Source of the DNA: Agarivorans sp050870875
GTDB lineage: Bacteria; Pseudomonadota; Gammaproteobacteria; Enterobacterales; Celerinatantimonadaceae
Reading direction: 5' to 3'
DNA length: 64,000 nt
Assembly (NCBI RefSeq): GCF_050870875.2
Contig: NZ_CP194041.2
Location: 3,720,001 to 3,784,000, forward strand
The notes beneath the pieces were generated by a model. It searched no databases. It saw only the letters and a list, made by a program, of their open reading frames with translations, and was not told the origin of the DNA. Of this stretch, positions 18,008 through 27,097 are shown piece after piece (the stretch's first letter is position 1; each line of letters begins with the position of its first letter). A program made the position numbers and the translations under genes.

Positions 18008-18750
18008 GAGCCCTTATTGTTGATGACGAGCCCTTGGCCCGTGAAGAGCTTGCCGAAATGCTGCAAGCTCATCCACAAATCGAACTGCTTGGCCAATTTG
18101 GCAATGCCATTGAATGCTTAAAAAATCTTAAAAAACTCAAACCGGAAGTGCTATTTTTGGACATTGAGATGCCTCAAATTAGTGGTCTTGAACTGGCCAA
18201 CATGCTCGATAACAAGGAGCCGCCAGCAATTGTTTTTGTTACCGCCTACGATCAGTTTGCCGTTGATGCCTTCGAACAAAATGCGGTCGACTACCTGCTC
18301 AAGCCAATCGATAGCAAGCGCTTAGCAAAATCGATTGATCGCTTAACACAACGCTTCAATACACAGGGCAATGATACCCCGCCACTCGCTAAAGAACCTC
18401 ACGCTTATCAAAAGCTGCTCAAAGATCAGGCGCTACGCCTGATCCCTTGTTATTTCAACCAGCGCGTCAAATTGATCCGTTTAGAAGATGTCGAGTACGC
18501 TTCCTGTGACTTAAGTGGTGTGCATGTCGCAACCGCTAAAGGCTTAAATCATACCCAACTCACGCTCAAAGTCCTGGAAGAAAAATCTCCGTTACTACGC
18601 TGCCATCGCCAGCACTTGGTGAACCTTGATGCAATTTCAGAACTTAGCTTGGAAGAACATGGTGGTGCCCTGTTAACCACCAAGAGCGGCAATCAACTAC
18701 CAGTGAGCCGTCGCTATTTTAAAGCCATTAAAGAACACTTCGGCTTATAA
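18004..18750 (+). CDS. btsR: BtsR/YehT-like LytTR response regulator
   Basis: A 248-residue regulator. The receiver domain begins MRALIVDDEPLAREEL with the phospho-acceptor aspartate in VLFLDIEMPQISG, and ends at KPIDSKRLAKSI. The C-terminal LytTR DNA-binding domain (about 145-248) contains RLIRLEDVEYASCDLSGV and CHRQHLVNLDAI. The start at 18004 sits in the ATGA overlap with btsS. Probable target: the repeats at 19799-19849 before the CstA transporter. Confidence 0.93.
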   Translation: MRALIVDDEPLAREELAEMLQAHPQIELLGQFGNAIECLKNLKKLKPEVLFLDIEMPQISGLELANMLDNKEPPAIVFVTAYDQFAVDAFEQNAVDYLLKPIDSKRLAKSIDRLTQRFNTQGNDTPPLAKEPHAYQKLLKDQALRLIPCYFNQRVKLIRLEDVEYASCDLSGVHVATAKGLNHTQLTLKVLEEKSPLLRCHRQHLVNLDAISELSLEEHGGALLTTKSGNQLPVSRRYFKAIKEHFGL

Positions 18751-18859
18751 GCAATGTAGCGGCAATTGAATTAAAATTGCGATGCACAACGCTAATCAGC
18801 GAGTTATTTGAACGTTCATACCCAACAACACATAGTTGAATGTGAGTTTTGTCGTCCGA

Positions 18860-19456
18860 CTACAGATACGCACTAACCAGTGACATACAATGTTTCACGG
18901 TGCTTTCTTTTTCACCAACCGGAGCAACATAATGAATTGCGGATTCAGCTTGGGACAGCCCTGCCAGCTTACATAAAACCCATGTTGCGAGGTACTTCGA
19001 TGATAAGCAACCACCAGCGGTAGCCAGATTGCCTTGTGCATAAAACGGCTGATCTAAAACAGCCACACCCGACTCAATAACCCAAGGCTTGGTCGTCAAA
19101 TCGGTACACGCTGGGACTTTATCTAACAAACCGAGAACCGACATCAGCAATGTTCCCGAACACTGGCCAGCAATTAGCTGACTTTGTGGCTTAAGCTTTA
19201 ACCTTGATAACAAACCGCTATCTTTCGCAATATCTCGAGTCAGCAGCCCACTACCAAATAACACTGCGTCTGCGGTATTTGCAAACTCTAAAGGCTGCTG
19301 AGAACATATACTGACACCATTCATCGACGTGACGGATTCACTAGGGCTGGTGATTTGTACGTTCCAACCAGATTCTTTCATCCGATTCAAAATTCCCGCG
19401 ACAATGAATGAGTCTAATTCATTAAATCCATCAAAAGTGAGTACTGCAATATTCAT
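18860..19456 (-). CDS. DJ-1/PfpI-family protein
   Basis: A 198-residue protein of the class I glutamine amidotransferase-like/DJ-1 superfamily: MNIAVLTFDGFNELDSFI at the start, the nucleophile-elbow region AGQCSGTLLMSVLGLL, and TAGGCLSSKYLATWVL near the end. The putative catalytic residue is the cysteine in GQCSG. The start is set at the MNIAVL methionine (19456); upstream in-frame sequence adds an untypical extension. It is inserted between btsSR and the transporter, on the opposite strand. The substrate is unknown. Confidence 0.8.
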   Translation of the reverse strand: MNIAVLTFDGFNELDSFIVAGILNRMKESGWNVQITSPSESVTSMNGVSICSQQPLEFANTADAVLFGSGLLTRDIAKDSGLLSRLKLKPQSQLIAGQCSGTLLMSVLGLLDKVPACTDLTTKPWVIESGVAVLDQPFYAQGNLATAGGCLSSKYLATWVLCKLAGLSQAESAIHYVAPVGEKESTVKHCMSLVSAYL

Positions 19457-19798
19457 ATTTTCATTCCTATGTATATAACCCATGAGCAACCTGCCGAGGC
19501 AGAATTCCATTTTAATGGAAGTAAAATGTGCAGATGAGCTTAGATTAACCTAACTAAGTTCATATAGCGTAGCCGTATATTAATCAAGGGGAGTCTTTTA
19601 TAGAAAAAACACAATTGATCATAAGCGATTGATAATTAGAATCTAATAACGAGCCAATGGCAAGGACATGAATGCGAGAGAATGACGACTTAAACCGCCA
19701 TCCTAGCCCCATGATTTGATAGAAAACCGTATCGGATAAACCCACTTGAGTGCTCTCAAACGAAGTATCGCGACGACGTCCAAAGAATAACTATTGCC
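19457..19798. other. Intergenic region between the DJ-1-like gene and the operator repeats
   Basis: This stretch should contain the promoter of the DJ-1-like gene. I see no open frame, terminator hairpin or repeat in it beyond the operator repeats that begin at 19799. Confidence 0.45.
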
Positions 19799-19849
19799 GC
19801 CACTCAGAGCTTCTCTCGACCACTCACTCTTATATATGACCACTCACTC
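19799..19849 (+). promoter_or_regulatory. BtsR-type operator: three direct repeats with 20-bp period
   Basis: Two identical 12-mers, GACCACTCACTC, start at 19818 and 19838. A third, degenerate copy (GCCACTCA) starts at 19799, exactly 20 bases before the matching position of the next. The core ACCACTCA fits the published E. coli BtsR (YehT) motif ACC(G/A)CT(C/T)A, which occurs there as two direct repeats before the pyruvate transporter gene. The site is 73 bases before the CstA-type transporter start, so phospho-BtsR activation is a strong inference. Confidence 0.8.
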
Positions 19850-19921
19850 AAAGCACGACGGCATCCATCTAATGACTTGCTTACACTAGGCGTAATTACA
19901 ACTAAGTATTGAGAGGATGAC

Positions 19922-21406
19922 ATGCTTTGGTTTTTATTCTGCGTCGCTGCACTGCTCGGCGGTTACTTCATTTATGGCGCTTTCATCGAGAAGGTGTTCG
20001 GTGTTAAACAACAACGGAAAACCCCCGCTTATACCAAACAAGACGGCGTTGACTACGTGCCAATGTCGCAGAAGAAAGTGTATTTAATTCAACTGCTCAA
20101 CATCGCTGGTGTCGGCCCAATCTTCGGTCCTATTATGGGCGCATTGTACGGCCCGGCAGCGATGCTGTGGATCGTCATTGGCTGTATCTTTGCTGGCGCA
20201 GTACATGACTATTTCTCAGGGATGTTATCGGTACGCAACGGTGGGGCTTCTGTCCCCGCGTTATCGGGTCGCTACCTCGGATCAACCGCTCGCCATTTCA
20301 TGAATATCTTTGCCATTGTATTGCTGCTACTGGTGGGCGTAGTGTTTGTTTCCGCCCCCGCTGGCATGTTAACCAATCTGATTAACGACCAAGCGGACCT
20401 TAATCTCGGCCTTGGTACCATGGTTTCGTTAATTTTTATTTACTACATCGTTGCAACCATTGTTCCCATCGACAAAATCATCGGCCGCTTTTATCCCTTA
20501 TTTGGCGCACTACTGATCTTTATGTCGGTTGGTCTGGTAACTGCCTTAGCGTTCTCCAGCGAACACACGCTGATGAGTGACTACAAAGTATCGCAAATGT
20601 TCAGTAACATGAACCCTAGAGATTTGCCGCTTTGGCCCGCACTATTTATTACCATCGCCTGTGGCGCAATTTCAGGTTTTCATGCCACTCAATCTCCGCT
20701 GATGGCGCGTTGTGTTGAAAATGAAACCAATGGCCGCTTTGTGTTTTATGGTGCCATGATTGGTGAAGGGGTGATTGCCTTGATTTGGTGTGCCATTGCT
20801 CTGTCTTTCTTCGACTCAGTTGACGCGCTACAAGCCGCAGTATCTAGCGGTGGTCCAGGTAAGGTGGTATATGATGCATCATTTGGCTTATTAGGCGTGT
20901 TTGGTGGGATCTTAGCCTTCCTTGGCGTGGTGATCTTGCCGATTACTTCTGGCGACACAGCATTCCGTTCCAGCCGTCTGATTCTGGCCGAATATTTCAA
21001 CTTATCGCAAAAACCAATTAGAAATCGTCTGTTGATCGCCCTTCCGATTTTCGTGATTGGTGGCATTCTCACCCAAGTCGACTTCGGGATTATTTGGCGC
21101 TACTTCGGTTTCGCTAACCAAACCACCGCAGTGATGATGTTATGGACCGCCAGTGCTTACTTACTGCGCCATAACAAATTCCATTGGGTAAGCACTGTTC
21201 CCGCAATGTTTATGACCACCGTGGTTCTCACGTTCATCTTAAACTCAAGCACGCTAGGCTTTGGTTTACCGATGACCATCTCAACCATTGCTGGCTGTGT
21301 GACCACGCTGGTGATTACCGGTTTACTGATTGCTCGTATGAAAGGCATTGGTGAAAGTGACATCGACGAGGATGAGACCTCAATCGGCTCAGGAGAGAAA
21401 GCTTAA
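19922..21406 (+). CDS. cstA: CstA-family carbon starvation / pyruvate transporter
   Basis: A 494-residue polytopic inner-membrane protein of the CstA family, with well over ten hydrophobic segments. Signatures are LNIAGVGPIFGPIMGALYGP, GAVHDYFSGMLSVRNGGASVP, SGFHATQSPLMARC and ITSGDTAFRSSRLIL. It is the short family form; E. coli CstA and BtsT are about 700 residues. The family imports peptides or pyruvate. The upstream BtsR-type repeats and neighbouring btsSR favour pyruvate. The acidic C-terminal tail is cytoplasmic. A hairpin (21427-21454) follows. Confidence 0.93.
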   Translation: MLWFLFCVAALLGGYFIYGAFIEKVFGVKQQRKTPAYTKQDGVDYVPMSQKKVYLIQLLNIAGVGPIFGPIMGALYGPAAMLWIVIGCIFAGAVHDYFSGMLSVRNGGASVPALSGRYLGSTARHFMNIFAIVLLLLVGVVFVSAPAGMLTNLINDQADLNLGLGTMVSLIFIYYIVATIVPIDKIIGRFYPLFGALLIFMSVGLVTALAFSSEHTLMSDYKVSQMFSNMNPRDLPLWPALFITIACGAISGFHATQSPLMARCVENETNGRFVFYGAMIGEGVIALIWCAIALSFFDSVDALQAAVSSGGPGKVVYDASFGLLGVFGGILAFLGVVILPITSGDTAFRSSRLILAEYFNLSQKPIRNRLLIALPIFVIGGILTQVDFGIIWRYFGFANQTTAVMMLWTASAYLLRHNKFHWVSTVPAMFMTTVVLTFILNSSTLGFGLPMTISTIAGCVTTLVITGLLIARMKGIGESDIDEDETSIGSGEKA

Positions 21407-21426
21407 AGTTTAAGTATTAAAGCTAG

Positions 21427-21454
21427 GTGCAGAGCCACATGAAAGGCTCTGCAC
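21427..21454 (+). terminator. Hairpin after the CstA transporter gene
   Basis: A 10-bp perfect stem (GTGCAGAGCC / GGCTCTGCAC) with an 8-nt loop, 20 bases after the stop codon. Only two T residues follow, so it is a likely but imperfect terminator. Confidence 0.6.
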
Positions 21455-21650
21455 TTAGGCATCAACCATTCAACTACAGCAAGCAATGCTCACTCGTTTC
21501 CCTATCAAGCTTTGCCCATGCCGCGAACCAATAACGGTTTAGATAGGACCCCATCGATCAACGAAACAACATCGACCCAGCGAATCGCTGAGCCACAACC
21601 AGATTTAAAGTCTTCGCTTTTGATGAAAACTTAAGCTTGACGGATCACCG

Positions 21651-22337
21651 TCAATTCGCTCCAAGGCGTGGAAATGGAATATCCCAAGGTTTAGCCAACA
21701 GTCTAATTTGCTCTGCCATCGCCGTAGCAGCAAATTCACCATCGAGATTTTCTTCAGCAATAAAACTTTGTGGTTCACCATGCCACATAAAATGTAAAGC
21801 ATAGGCGTGTAAATAACCTCGTGCTGCCGCCTCTCCAGCATAACGCTGATCGCCTAAGATTGGTGAACCTAAGCTTTTTAGAGCGACTCGCAATTGGTGA
21901 GTTCGTCCGGTGCGAGGTTTAAGCAAAAACAAACGCCGCTTAGCCTGCACCGCGTAACTAAAAAACTGAGTGATAGCGGGTTTATTGGTGGTTTTTGCCA
22001 GCTTCCAGCTGCCGTTACGCGCCTTCAGCATGTCGCCTTTAATCAGACCTTGTTTCTTTTTTGGCTTAGCACTGGCAATCGCTAAATAATATTTATCGAC
22101 CTGACCTTGGCTAAACAATTCTTGAAACTCACTCGCAGCCTGCTTGGTTTTCGCTAACAATAACAGGCCCGATGTAAGTTTATCTAAACGATGCACTGGC
22201 CACAGCGGCATTGCAAACTGCAGCTTGGCAAGTTCAACCAAGCCCAGCGCACCATCTTCAGTATGAAAATTCAGTCCACAAGGTTTATTAAGCACTAAAA
22301 AATCGGGATGTTCGGCGACTAAAACTAGAGTCTGCAT
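21651..22337 (-). CDS. RluA-family pseudouridine synthase
   Basis: A 228-residue RNA pseudouridine synthase. The catalytic aspartate lies in PVHRLDKLTSGLLLLAKT (family HRLDxxTSG). The C-terminal half has KPRTGRTHQLRVALKSLGSPILGD, also typical of RluA. There is no N-terminal S4 domain. The overall size and sequence resemble the small TIGR01621-type members; the RNA target is unknown. ATG at 22337 has AAGGAAG upstream and is preferred over the in-frame ATG at 22355. Confidence 0.9.
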   Translation of the reverse strand: MQTLVLVAEHPDFLVLNKPCGLNFHTEDGALGLVELAKLQFAMPLWPVHRLDKLTSGLLLLAKTKQAASEFQELFSQGQVDKYYLAIASAKPKKKQGLIKGDMLKARNGSWKLAKTTNKPAITQFFSYAVQAKRRLFLLKPRTGRTHQLRVALKSLGSPILGDQRYAGEAAARGYLHAYALHFMWHGEPQSFIAEENLDGEFAATAMAEQIRLLAKPWDIPFPRLGAN

Positions 22338-22405
22338 GACAGGCTTCCTTAACAACGGAGCGCTATTATCCGCCCCCCCTTAATTAACGCAAGCCCAAGA
22401 CCCTG

Positions 22406-25400
22406 TTAATCCGCAATCACACTCAGCGTCACTATCATCGCTGAAGGCTGTTTATCTAAGGTTTGGCGCTGTACAAAGGCGCGCTCATTGGGCAACTGAT
22501 ATTGTTTGGTTAAGGCATCCTTCACGGTGATAGCTCGATGTTCGGCCAAAGTTTCTAACTGCGCTTCGCTCACCGTCATCTTTTGCACCAGATACTGATA
22601 CCAAAGGCTATGTAACTGTTGATTGAGATGTTCAGGGCTTAACTGTTGCTGTTCTTTTAAACTCTGACTCAAGGTTTGTCGATCGAGCTCTCGACGACTT
22701 TCTTCTATATTTTGCTGAGCCAAATTCACTAATGCGCTGCGCAAGCGCGTATCCTCTAATACCGAGCTTAAATTAACTTGCTCGATAGGCAGCGTTAAAC
22801 CCGATGCTTCGATCAACAAAGATGCAAGTTGCTGACGTTTTAAGGCTGGCACATCTTGTGCTTTTTCAACCGTTCCTGTTAACGCAATTTTTAGGTGCGG
22901 TCGTTTATTTAAACCTTTCACTAATTGCGCTAATTGCTGAGTTTGGCTCTCACTTAATTGGCTACTACCAGCCGCAAAGCTAAAATGATTTAAGGTTTCG
23001 TCAGAGCCAACTAAAGAGCCGATGATGGCAAAGGGTGACGTGACAATTTTAGTCAGCGCGCCCCCCAAGGCTTTAAACACTAAACCAGCAACATTAAACT
23101 CAGGATCATTCACATCGCCACTAACTTTTAATCCGAGATCGATCACCCCTTGATCATCTTCCAGTAAAGCAATAGCCAAAGAAACCGGCAATGAAGTGGC
23201 CTTCTCACTGTCAGTGCGCTTACCTAACTGTAACTGTTCGATATAAATCTGATTATTGCCCTGTAGCCGATTCTTCTCCATCTGATAAGCGAGAGATAAA
23301 GACAATTGCCCACGCTCAATCACATAGCCAGCATAAGTCCCGGAGTAAGCACTTAGGCGGGTTAATTCTAGATGTTTAAAATCGAGCTCCGCATCAAAAG
23401 TTGGCTCGGTAGCTAACGGGGCGACTTTACCCACAAAATTTACCGGTGCATAACCATCAACCTGCCCGCTCAACGCCACTTCGGCAGCCATACCAGGCGC
23501 TTGGCTTAACTGACCAATATGACCAGAAACCTGTTCGATATCGGCTGAAAAATTAGGCTTTAATGAGCGGTCAGTGAAATTGACCAAACCGTCGCTAAAT
23601 TCGGTTTTTTCGATACTCACCCGCCAATCGTCTGGTTCTTCGGAAACACTCGATTCCGTTGACCTATGACGAGCCACTTTAGCAGGCTCCGCCGCTTCAA
23701 TCGGCTTAATAAGGCCATTCAGGTTGGTCGAAAAATCTTCATCGATATCCACCAGGAAATACGGCTTGATAAAACTCAGTTCACCCAAGGCCAAGCGCCG
23801 CTCGGCGCTATTAAACTCGAGGTGACTCAGCTTCAATTGATTCCATTTTAACAGCTCAGATTGAGTCCGCGCATCTTGTAACTGCAAGTCATCTACACCA
23901 AGCTCACCTTGCATCGCCAACGCAAAAGCCTGTTGCCAGTTTAAACTTAACTGTAAATGTGAACTTAGCTTGGCCGAAATAAGTTCCAATTCGGAGTATT
24001 GCGCGATATAGGGTTGGTAATGATTTAGCGCGAGTGCATCAAGCGTGACGTCAAGTTGAGCCTGTTGCTCAGCTAATTGTACCAGCCCTTGCAGCTGCAC
24101 TTTCCCACCTTGTTGTGCACTCAGCGCTGCCGAAACATTCACCGGCTGTGCCAAACTCGAATCCAGAGGGCCTACATTAAGACTTTTGATCTGCCAGTGA
24201 TGGCTCAATGCTTGCCCCGAAAAAACTTCGCTCAAAGCCAACTGGGAGTTCTGCGCATGAACCTGTTTAATCCGTACTTGCCAGTCAGGTTGAGAGCCAT
24301 CATCGCTGGCCTTATCCCTTAAAATCGCAGCAGGCTCTAAATGAGGAGAGCTCTGCGATGATGTCTGAGTCACCAGCAACTGCTCAAGCACATCGAAATG
24401 GCCGTCTTGATCGACATTCATCGACAAATTAAGACCTTCGCTATTGACCCTGTCAATTTGAACTTGGCGTGTGGCAAGGTCGACCCCTATATCTTCGACC
24501 TGCAATGTTGGCCAAATGATCCAAGCTTTAGCGCCATCATGCGGCGAATTTAGCACCCTCAACTCAGAGAGCTCCAACCGACCTTGCTGAGAGGTAAAAC
24601 TCATGAAGTCATTCAGATCAATGGATAACCGGCTACTAAAAGCCAGCTTGCCCTTGGCCGAAGGTAAGTGAAGCCAAGGGGAATACCACTTTTGCAGCTC
24701 GGCTATCGACAAATTAGCGATGCTCAGTTGGCCATTTAGTTTCTGTTTAGGCCCCTGAAACTGTAGTTCGGCTCGAATTGGACTCTCACCATAAAGTTGG
24801 GCCGCCAAACGCACATCTGTGGTTTGATTCATTGCACTGGAAAAAGCACCGAGCTGTAATTGCTGTAACAACAGTAAATGATTTTTACTTTCGGCCTGCC
24901 ACTGTTCATCAATATTCAAGGCAAACTGCTGCAACGACACACTGGAAAAGCTCACTTCCCAAGGCTTAACAGCTGCCTCTGGCGCATTACTGATAGACCT
25001 CGCTGGCTCGACCTCAGCCGCCCCGCTCATTTCCGCCAATAACCTATCGAAATGAAACCACGACAACCAGTCTAAATGCGCTTGTTGATCAAGCATCCCC
25101 TTAAACATGCCATCACTAATTTGGATGTCACCGAGGCCAAGCTGCCGTTGACGCAGATCGAGCGCGATACCTTTTAATTTAAGCTGCGCTAAATGACTAC
25201 GGGTTTGCTGCAGCGCCTGTAAACTCAGCGTATCAATAAGCAACTGGCCCTGCTCCGTAGTCAATTGAAAATCATCTTGGTAATCAATTAAATACTGAGT
25301 GCTAAGTTGTAAATTGCCCTGAGTGATGCGCAAATCAGTATAAGGACGAGCAAAGGCGAACGCATTGGCTAACTGAAAGTTCTCTAAACTCACATCACCA

Positions 25401-26113
25401 GAGATTTGCGAAGCGGGTAAGTCCACATAACCGTTCCACGTTAAGCGCCCCTTATCTCCAATCTGAGCATTCACTTGGTAAGCATTAACGCCCGCACCGG
25501 TTTTTTGGCTATAGAAATTCTGTAAGGATAAAGAAACTTCCGAAATATCGAAATCTACTGCTTGCTCAGGTAAATAGTCACTGATCCGCAAACTCGCATC
25601 ACGTAACAAAAATTTCCCGAATCCAAACCTTGGTAAACTGCGACCAGAGATATCCGTTGGTTCTATTTCGGGTTCAGCGGCTGTCGCAAACAAGCTATCA
25701 ATATTCAGACGACCATCTTGCAAGCGACTCAAATGAACAAACAAGCCATCGAGCTCAACTTTGTCAAACTGCCAGCGCCAATAAAATAGGGAACTCAGAC
25801 TGAAATCAATATACAGTCGTTCAAAACCAAGCAGGGGTTGAGATGGCTGAACCGCCAATTCGGCCAAAGAGAATTGGCGTAAAGTTAATGCAAGCTTTAA
25901 AGGATGATAACTCAGTGCTTGCACTGAGACCGGATGGCCACTACTGCGACTGAGTTGGCTCTCAATTTGCTGTTTCAATAGCCATGGCAAGAAAGTAAGA
26001 GACAACAACAAATACGATATAAAAGTGAGCGCTAAATAGCTGGTTATCTTTTGCCAAGGCCGTAAGGTCTGCCAACGTTTTTTTAGTAGTTTTATCCATC
26101 CAACTAAACTCAT
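22406..26113 (-). CDS. DUF748-domain AsmA-like envelope protein
   Basis: A very large 1235-residue protein with one N-terminal membrane segment (ITSYLALTFISYLLLSLTFL) and a long periplasmic part made of repeated beta-rich AsmA/DUF748 modules. The region near residue 950-1010 and the late IVTSPFAIIGSLVGSDE followed by FAAGSSQLSESQTQQLAQLV (an OmpA-like remnant) are the usual ending of DUF748 proteins. AsmA-type proteins bridge the inner and outer membranes and are implicated in lipid transport; direct evidence for this subgroup is limited. A gap of about 30 bases separates it from the LysE-type gene upstream. Confidence 0.85.
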   Translation of the reverse strand: MSLVGWIKLLKKRWQTLRPWQKITSYLALTFISYLLLSLTFLPWLLKQQIESQLSRSSGHPVSVQALSYHPLKLALTLRQFSLAELAVQPSQPLLGFERLYIDFSLSSLFYWRWQFDKVELDGLFVHLSRLQDGRLNIDSLFATAAEPEIEPTDISGRSLPRFGFGKFLLRDASLRISDYLPEQAVDFDISEVSLSLQNFYSQKTGAGVNAYQVNAQIGDKGRLTWNGYVDLPASQISGDVSLENFQLANAFAFARPYTDLRITQGNLQLSTQYLIDYQDDFQLTTEQGQLLIDTLSLQALQQTRSHLAQLKLKGIALDLRQRQLGLGDIQISDGMFKGMLDQQAHLDWLSWFHFDRLLAEMSGAAEVEPARSISNAPEAAVKPWEVSFSSVSLQQFALNIDEQWQAESKNHLLLLQQLQLGAFSSAMNQTTDVRLAAQLYGESPIRAELQFQGPKQKLNGQLSIANLSIAELQKWYSPWLHLPSAKGKLAFSSRLSIDLNDFMSFTSQQGRLELSELRVLNSPHDGAKAWIIWPTLQVEDIGVDLATRQVQIDRVNSEGLNLSMNVDQDGHFDVLEQLLVTQTSSQSSPHLEPAAILRDKASDDGSQPDWQVRIKQVHAQNSQLALSEVFSGQALSHHWQIKSLNVGPLDSSLAQPVNVSAALSAQQGGKVQLQGLVQLAEQQAQLDVTLDALALNHYQPYIAQYSELELISAKLSSHLQLSLNWQQAFALAMQGELGVDDLQLQDARTQSELLKWNQLKLSHLEFNSAERRLALGELSFIKPYFLVDIDEDFSTNLNGLIKPIEAAEPAKVARHRSTESSVSEEPDDWRVSIEKTEFSDGLVNFTDRSLKPNFSADIEQVSGHIGQLSQAPGMAAEVALSGQVDGYAPVNFVGKVAPLATEPTFDAELDFKHLELTRLSAYSGTYAGYVIERGQLSLSLAYQMEKNRLQGNNQIYIEQLQLGKRTDSEKATSLPVSLAIALLEDDQGVIDLGLKVSGDVNDPEFNVAGLVFKALGGALTKIVTSPFAIIGSLVGSDETLNHFSFAAGSSQLSESQTQQLAQLVKGLNKRPHLKIALTGTVEKAQDVPALKRQQLASLLIEASGLTLPIEQVNLSSVLEDTRLRSALVNLAQQNIEESRRELDRQTLSQSLKEQQQLSPEHLNQQLHSLWYQYLVQKMTVSEAQLETLAEHRAITVKDALTKQYQLPNERAFVQRQTLDKQPSAMIVTLSVIAD

Positions 26114-26143
26114 AGCGCTCCCATAAAACTAACTTACCGCGAC

Positions 26144-26770
26144 TTACTTTTGACTACTAAACAATAAGCGAATACCCAAGCTCACTAACACCAGCCCCAT
26201 GCTGCGATCAAACCAATGACCCACTTGCAAAAACTTACGCCTGACTCGCTGAGTGCTAAACAACCAAGAGATCATCATAAACCACAAAGCGGTGGCCATA
26301 ACCATATATAAACCATAGCCTATTTGAACTAACATCGGGGTTGCAGGACTAATCACCACGGTAAATAATGACAAGAAAAATAAGGTTGCTTTAGGATTTA
26401 AACCATTGGTCATAAAACCACTGATAAAGGCGCTGCGATCACTGAGTTCTACGGGCGCAGTCTGGTGAAGATCGTGTTCGGTTCGAGCCTTGGAACGTAA
26501 GGCATGAAAGCCAATCCATAATAGATAAGCGGCACCTAAACATTTGATTACATTAAACAACCAAATAGATTGTGAAATCACCAAACCAATACCAAGTACC
26601 GAATAGACCACATGAATCAAAATACCACAGCCCACCCCCAACGACGTCATAACGGCAGCCCGCCGCCCCACGCCAATACTATTCTTTAATACCACTGCCA
26701 AGTCTGGGCCAGGTGAAGCAACAGCCAATAAATGAACCACTACTACGGTCAAAAACTCCATCCAATACAT
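26144..26770 (-). CDS. LysE/RhtB-family amino acid exporter
   Basis: A 208-residue inner-membrane protein with about six hydrophobic segments. The family signature ASPGPDLAVVLKNSIGVGRRAA is near the N-terminus, and FMTNGLNPKATLFFLSLF is in the middle. Members export homoserine, threonine, lysine or similar; the substrate is unknown here. The start at 26770 follows GGAGG at ideal spacing. It may be co-transcribed with the DUF748 gene. Confidence 0.88.
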   Translation of the reverse strand: MYWMEFLTVVVVHLLAVASPGPDLAVVLKNSIGVGRRAAVMTSLGVGCGILIHVVYSVLGIGLVISQSIWLFNVIKCLGAAYLLWIGFHALRSKARTEHDLHQTAPVELSDRSAFISGFMTNGLNPKATLFFLSLFTVVISPATPMLVQIGYGLYMVMATALWFMMISWLFSTQRVRRKFLQVGHWFDRSMGLVLVSLGIRLLFSSQK

Positions 26771-27097
26771 CACATTCCCTCCTGAACAATACTATCTACA
26801 AACACAAGCCCAATATCTCCGCTCCAGAGAGTCACAGAGCAAGCTGAGTGAAACTGCTGAATCACGCAGCAAATAAAGCTTTCACAACGATTACTTTTCA
26901 CAATCATAGTCTGCACCATGGTGCGACAAGCACAACAAGCGCAGCTCCTGGCCATTATACATTGAAGAGCAAGCGTCTCTCCAAACGGCCACCTTCAACC
27001 AGCCCTTGGTATTTATATTGAGAAAAACTTGGGTCATTTACTAAACTTTAAGCTCTCTTACTCTACAATCAAACAAGCGCTTATTGGAAGTCATACA
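26771..27097. other. Intergenic region between LysE-type exporter and GGDEF regulator
   Basis: The two genes diverge, so both promoters should lie here. I recognise no further element. A 61-residue cysteine-rich minus-strand frame upstream of the exporter has no family resemblance and is not called. Confidence 0.4.
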
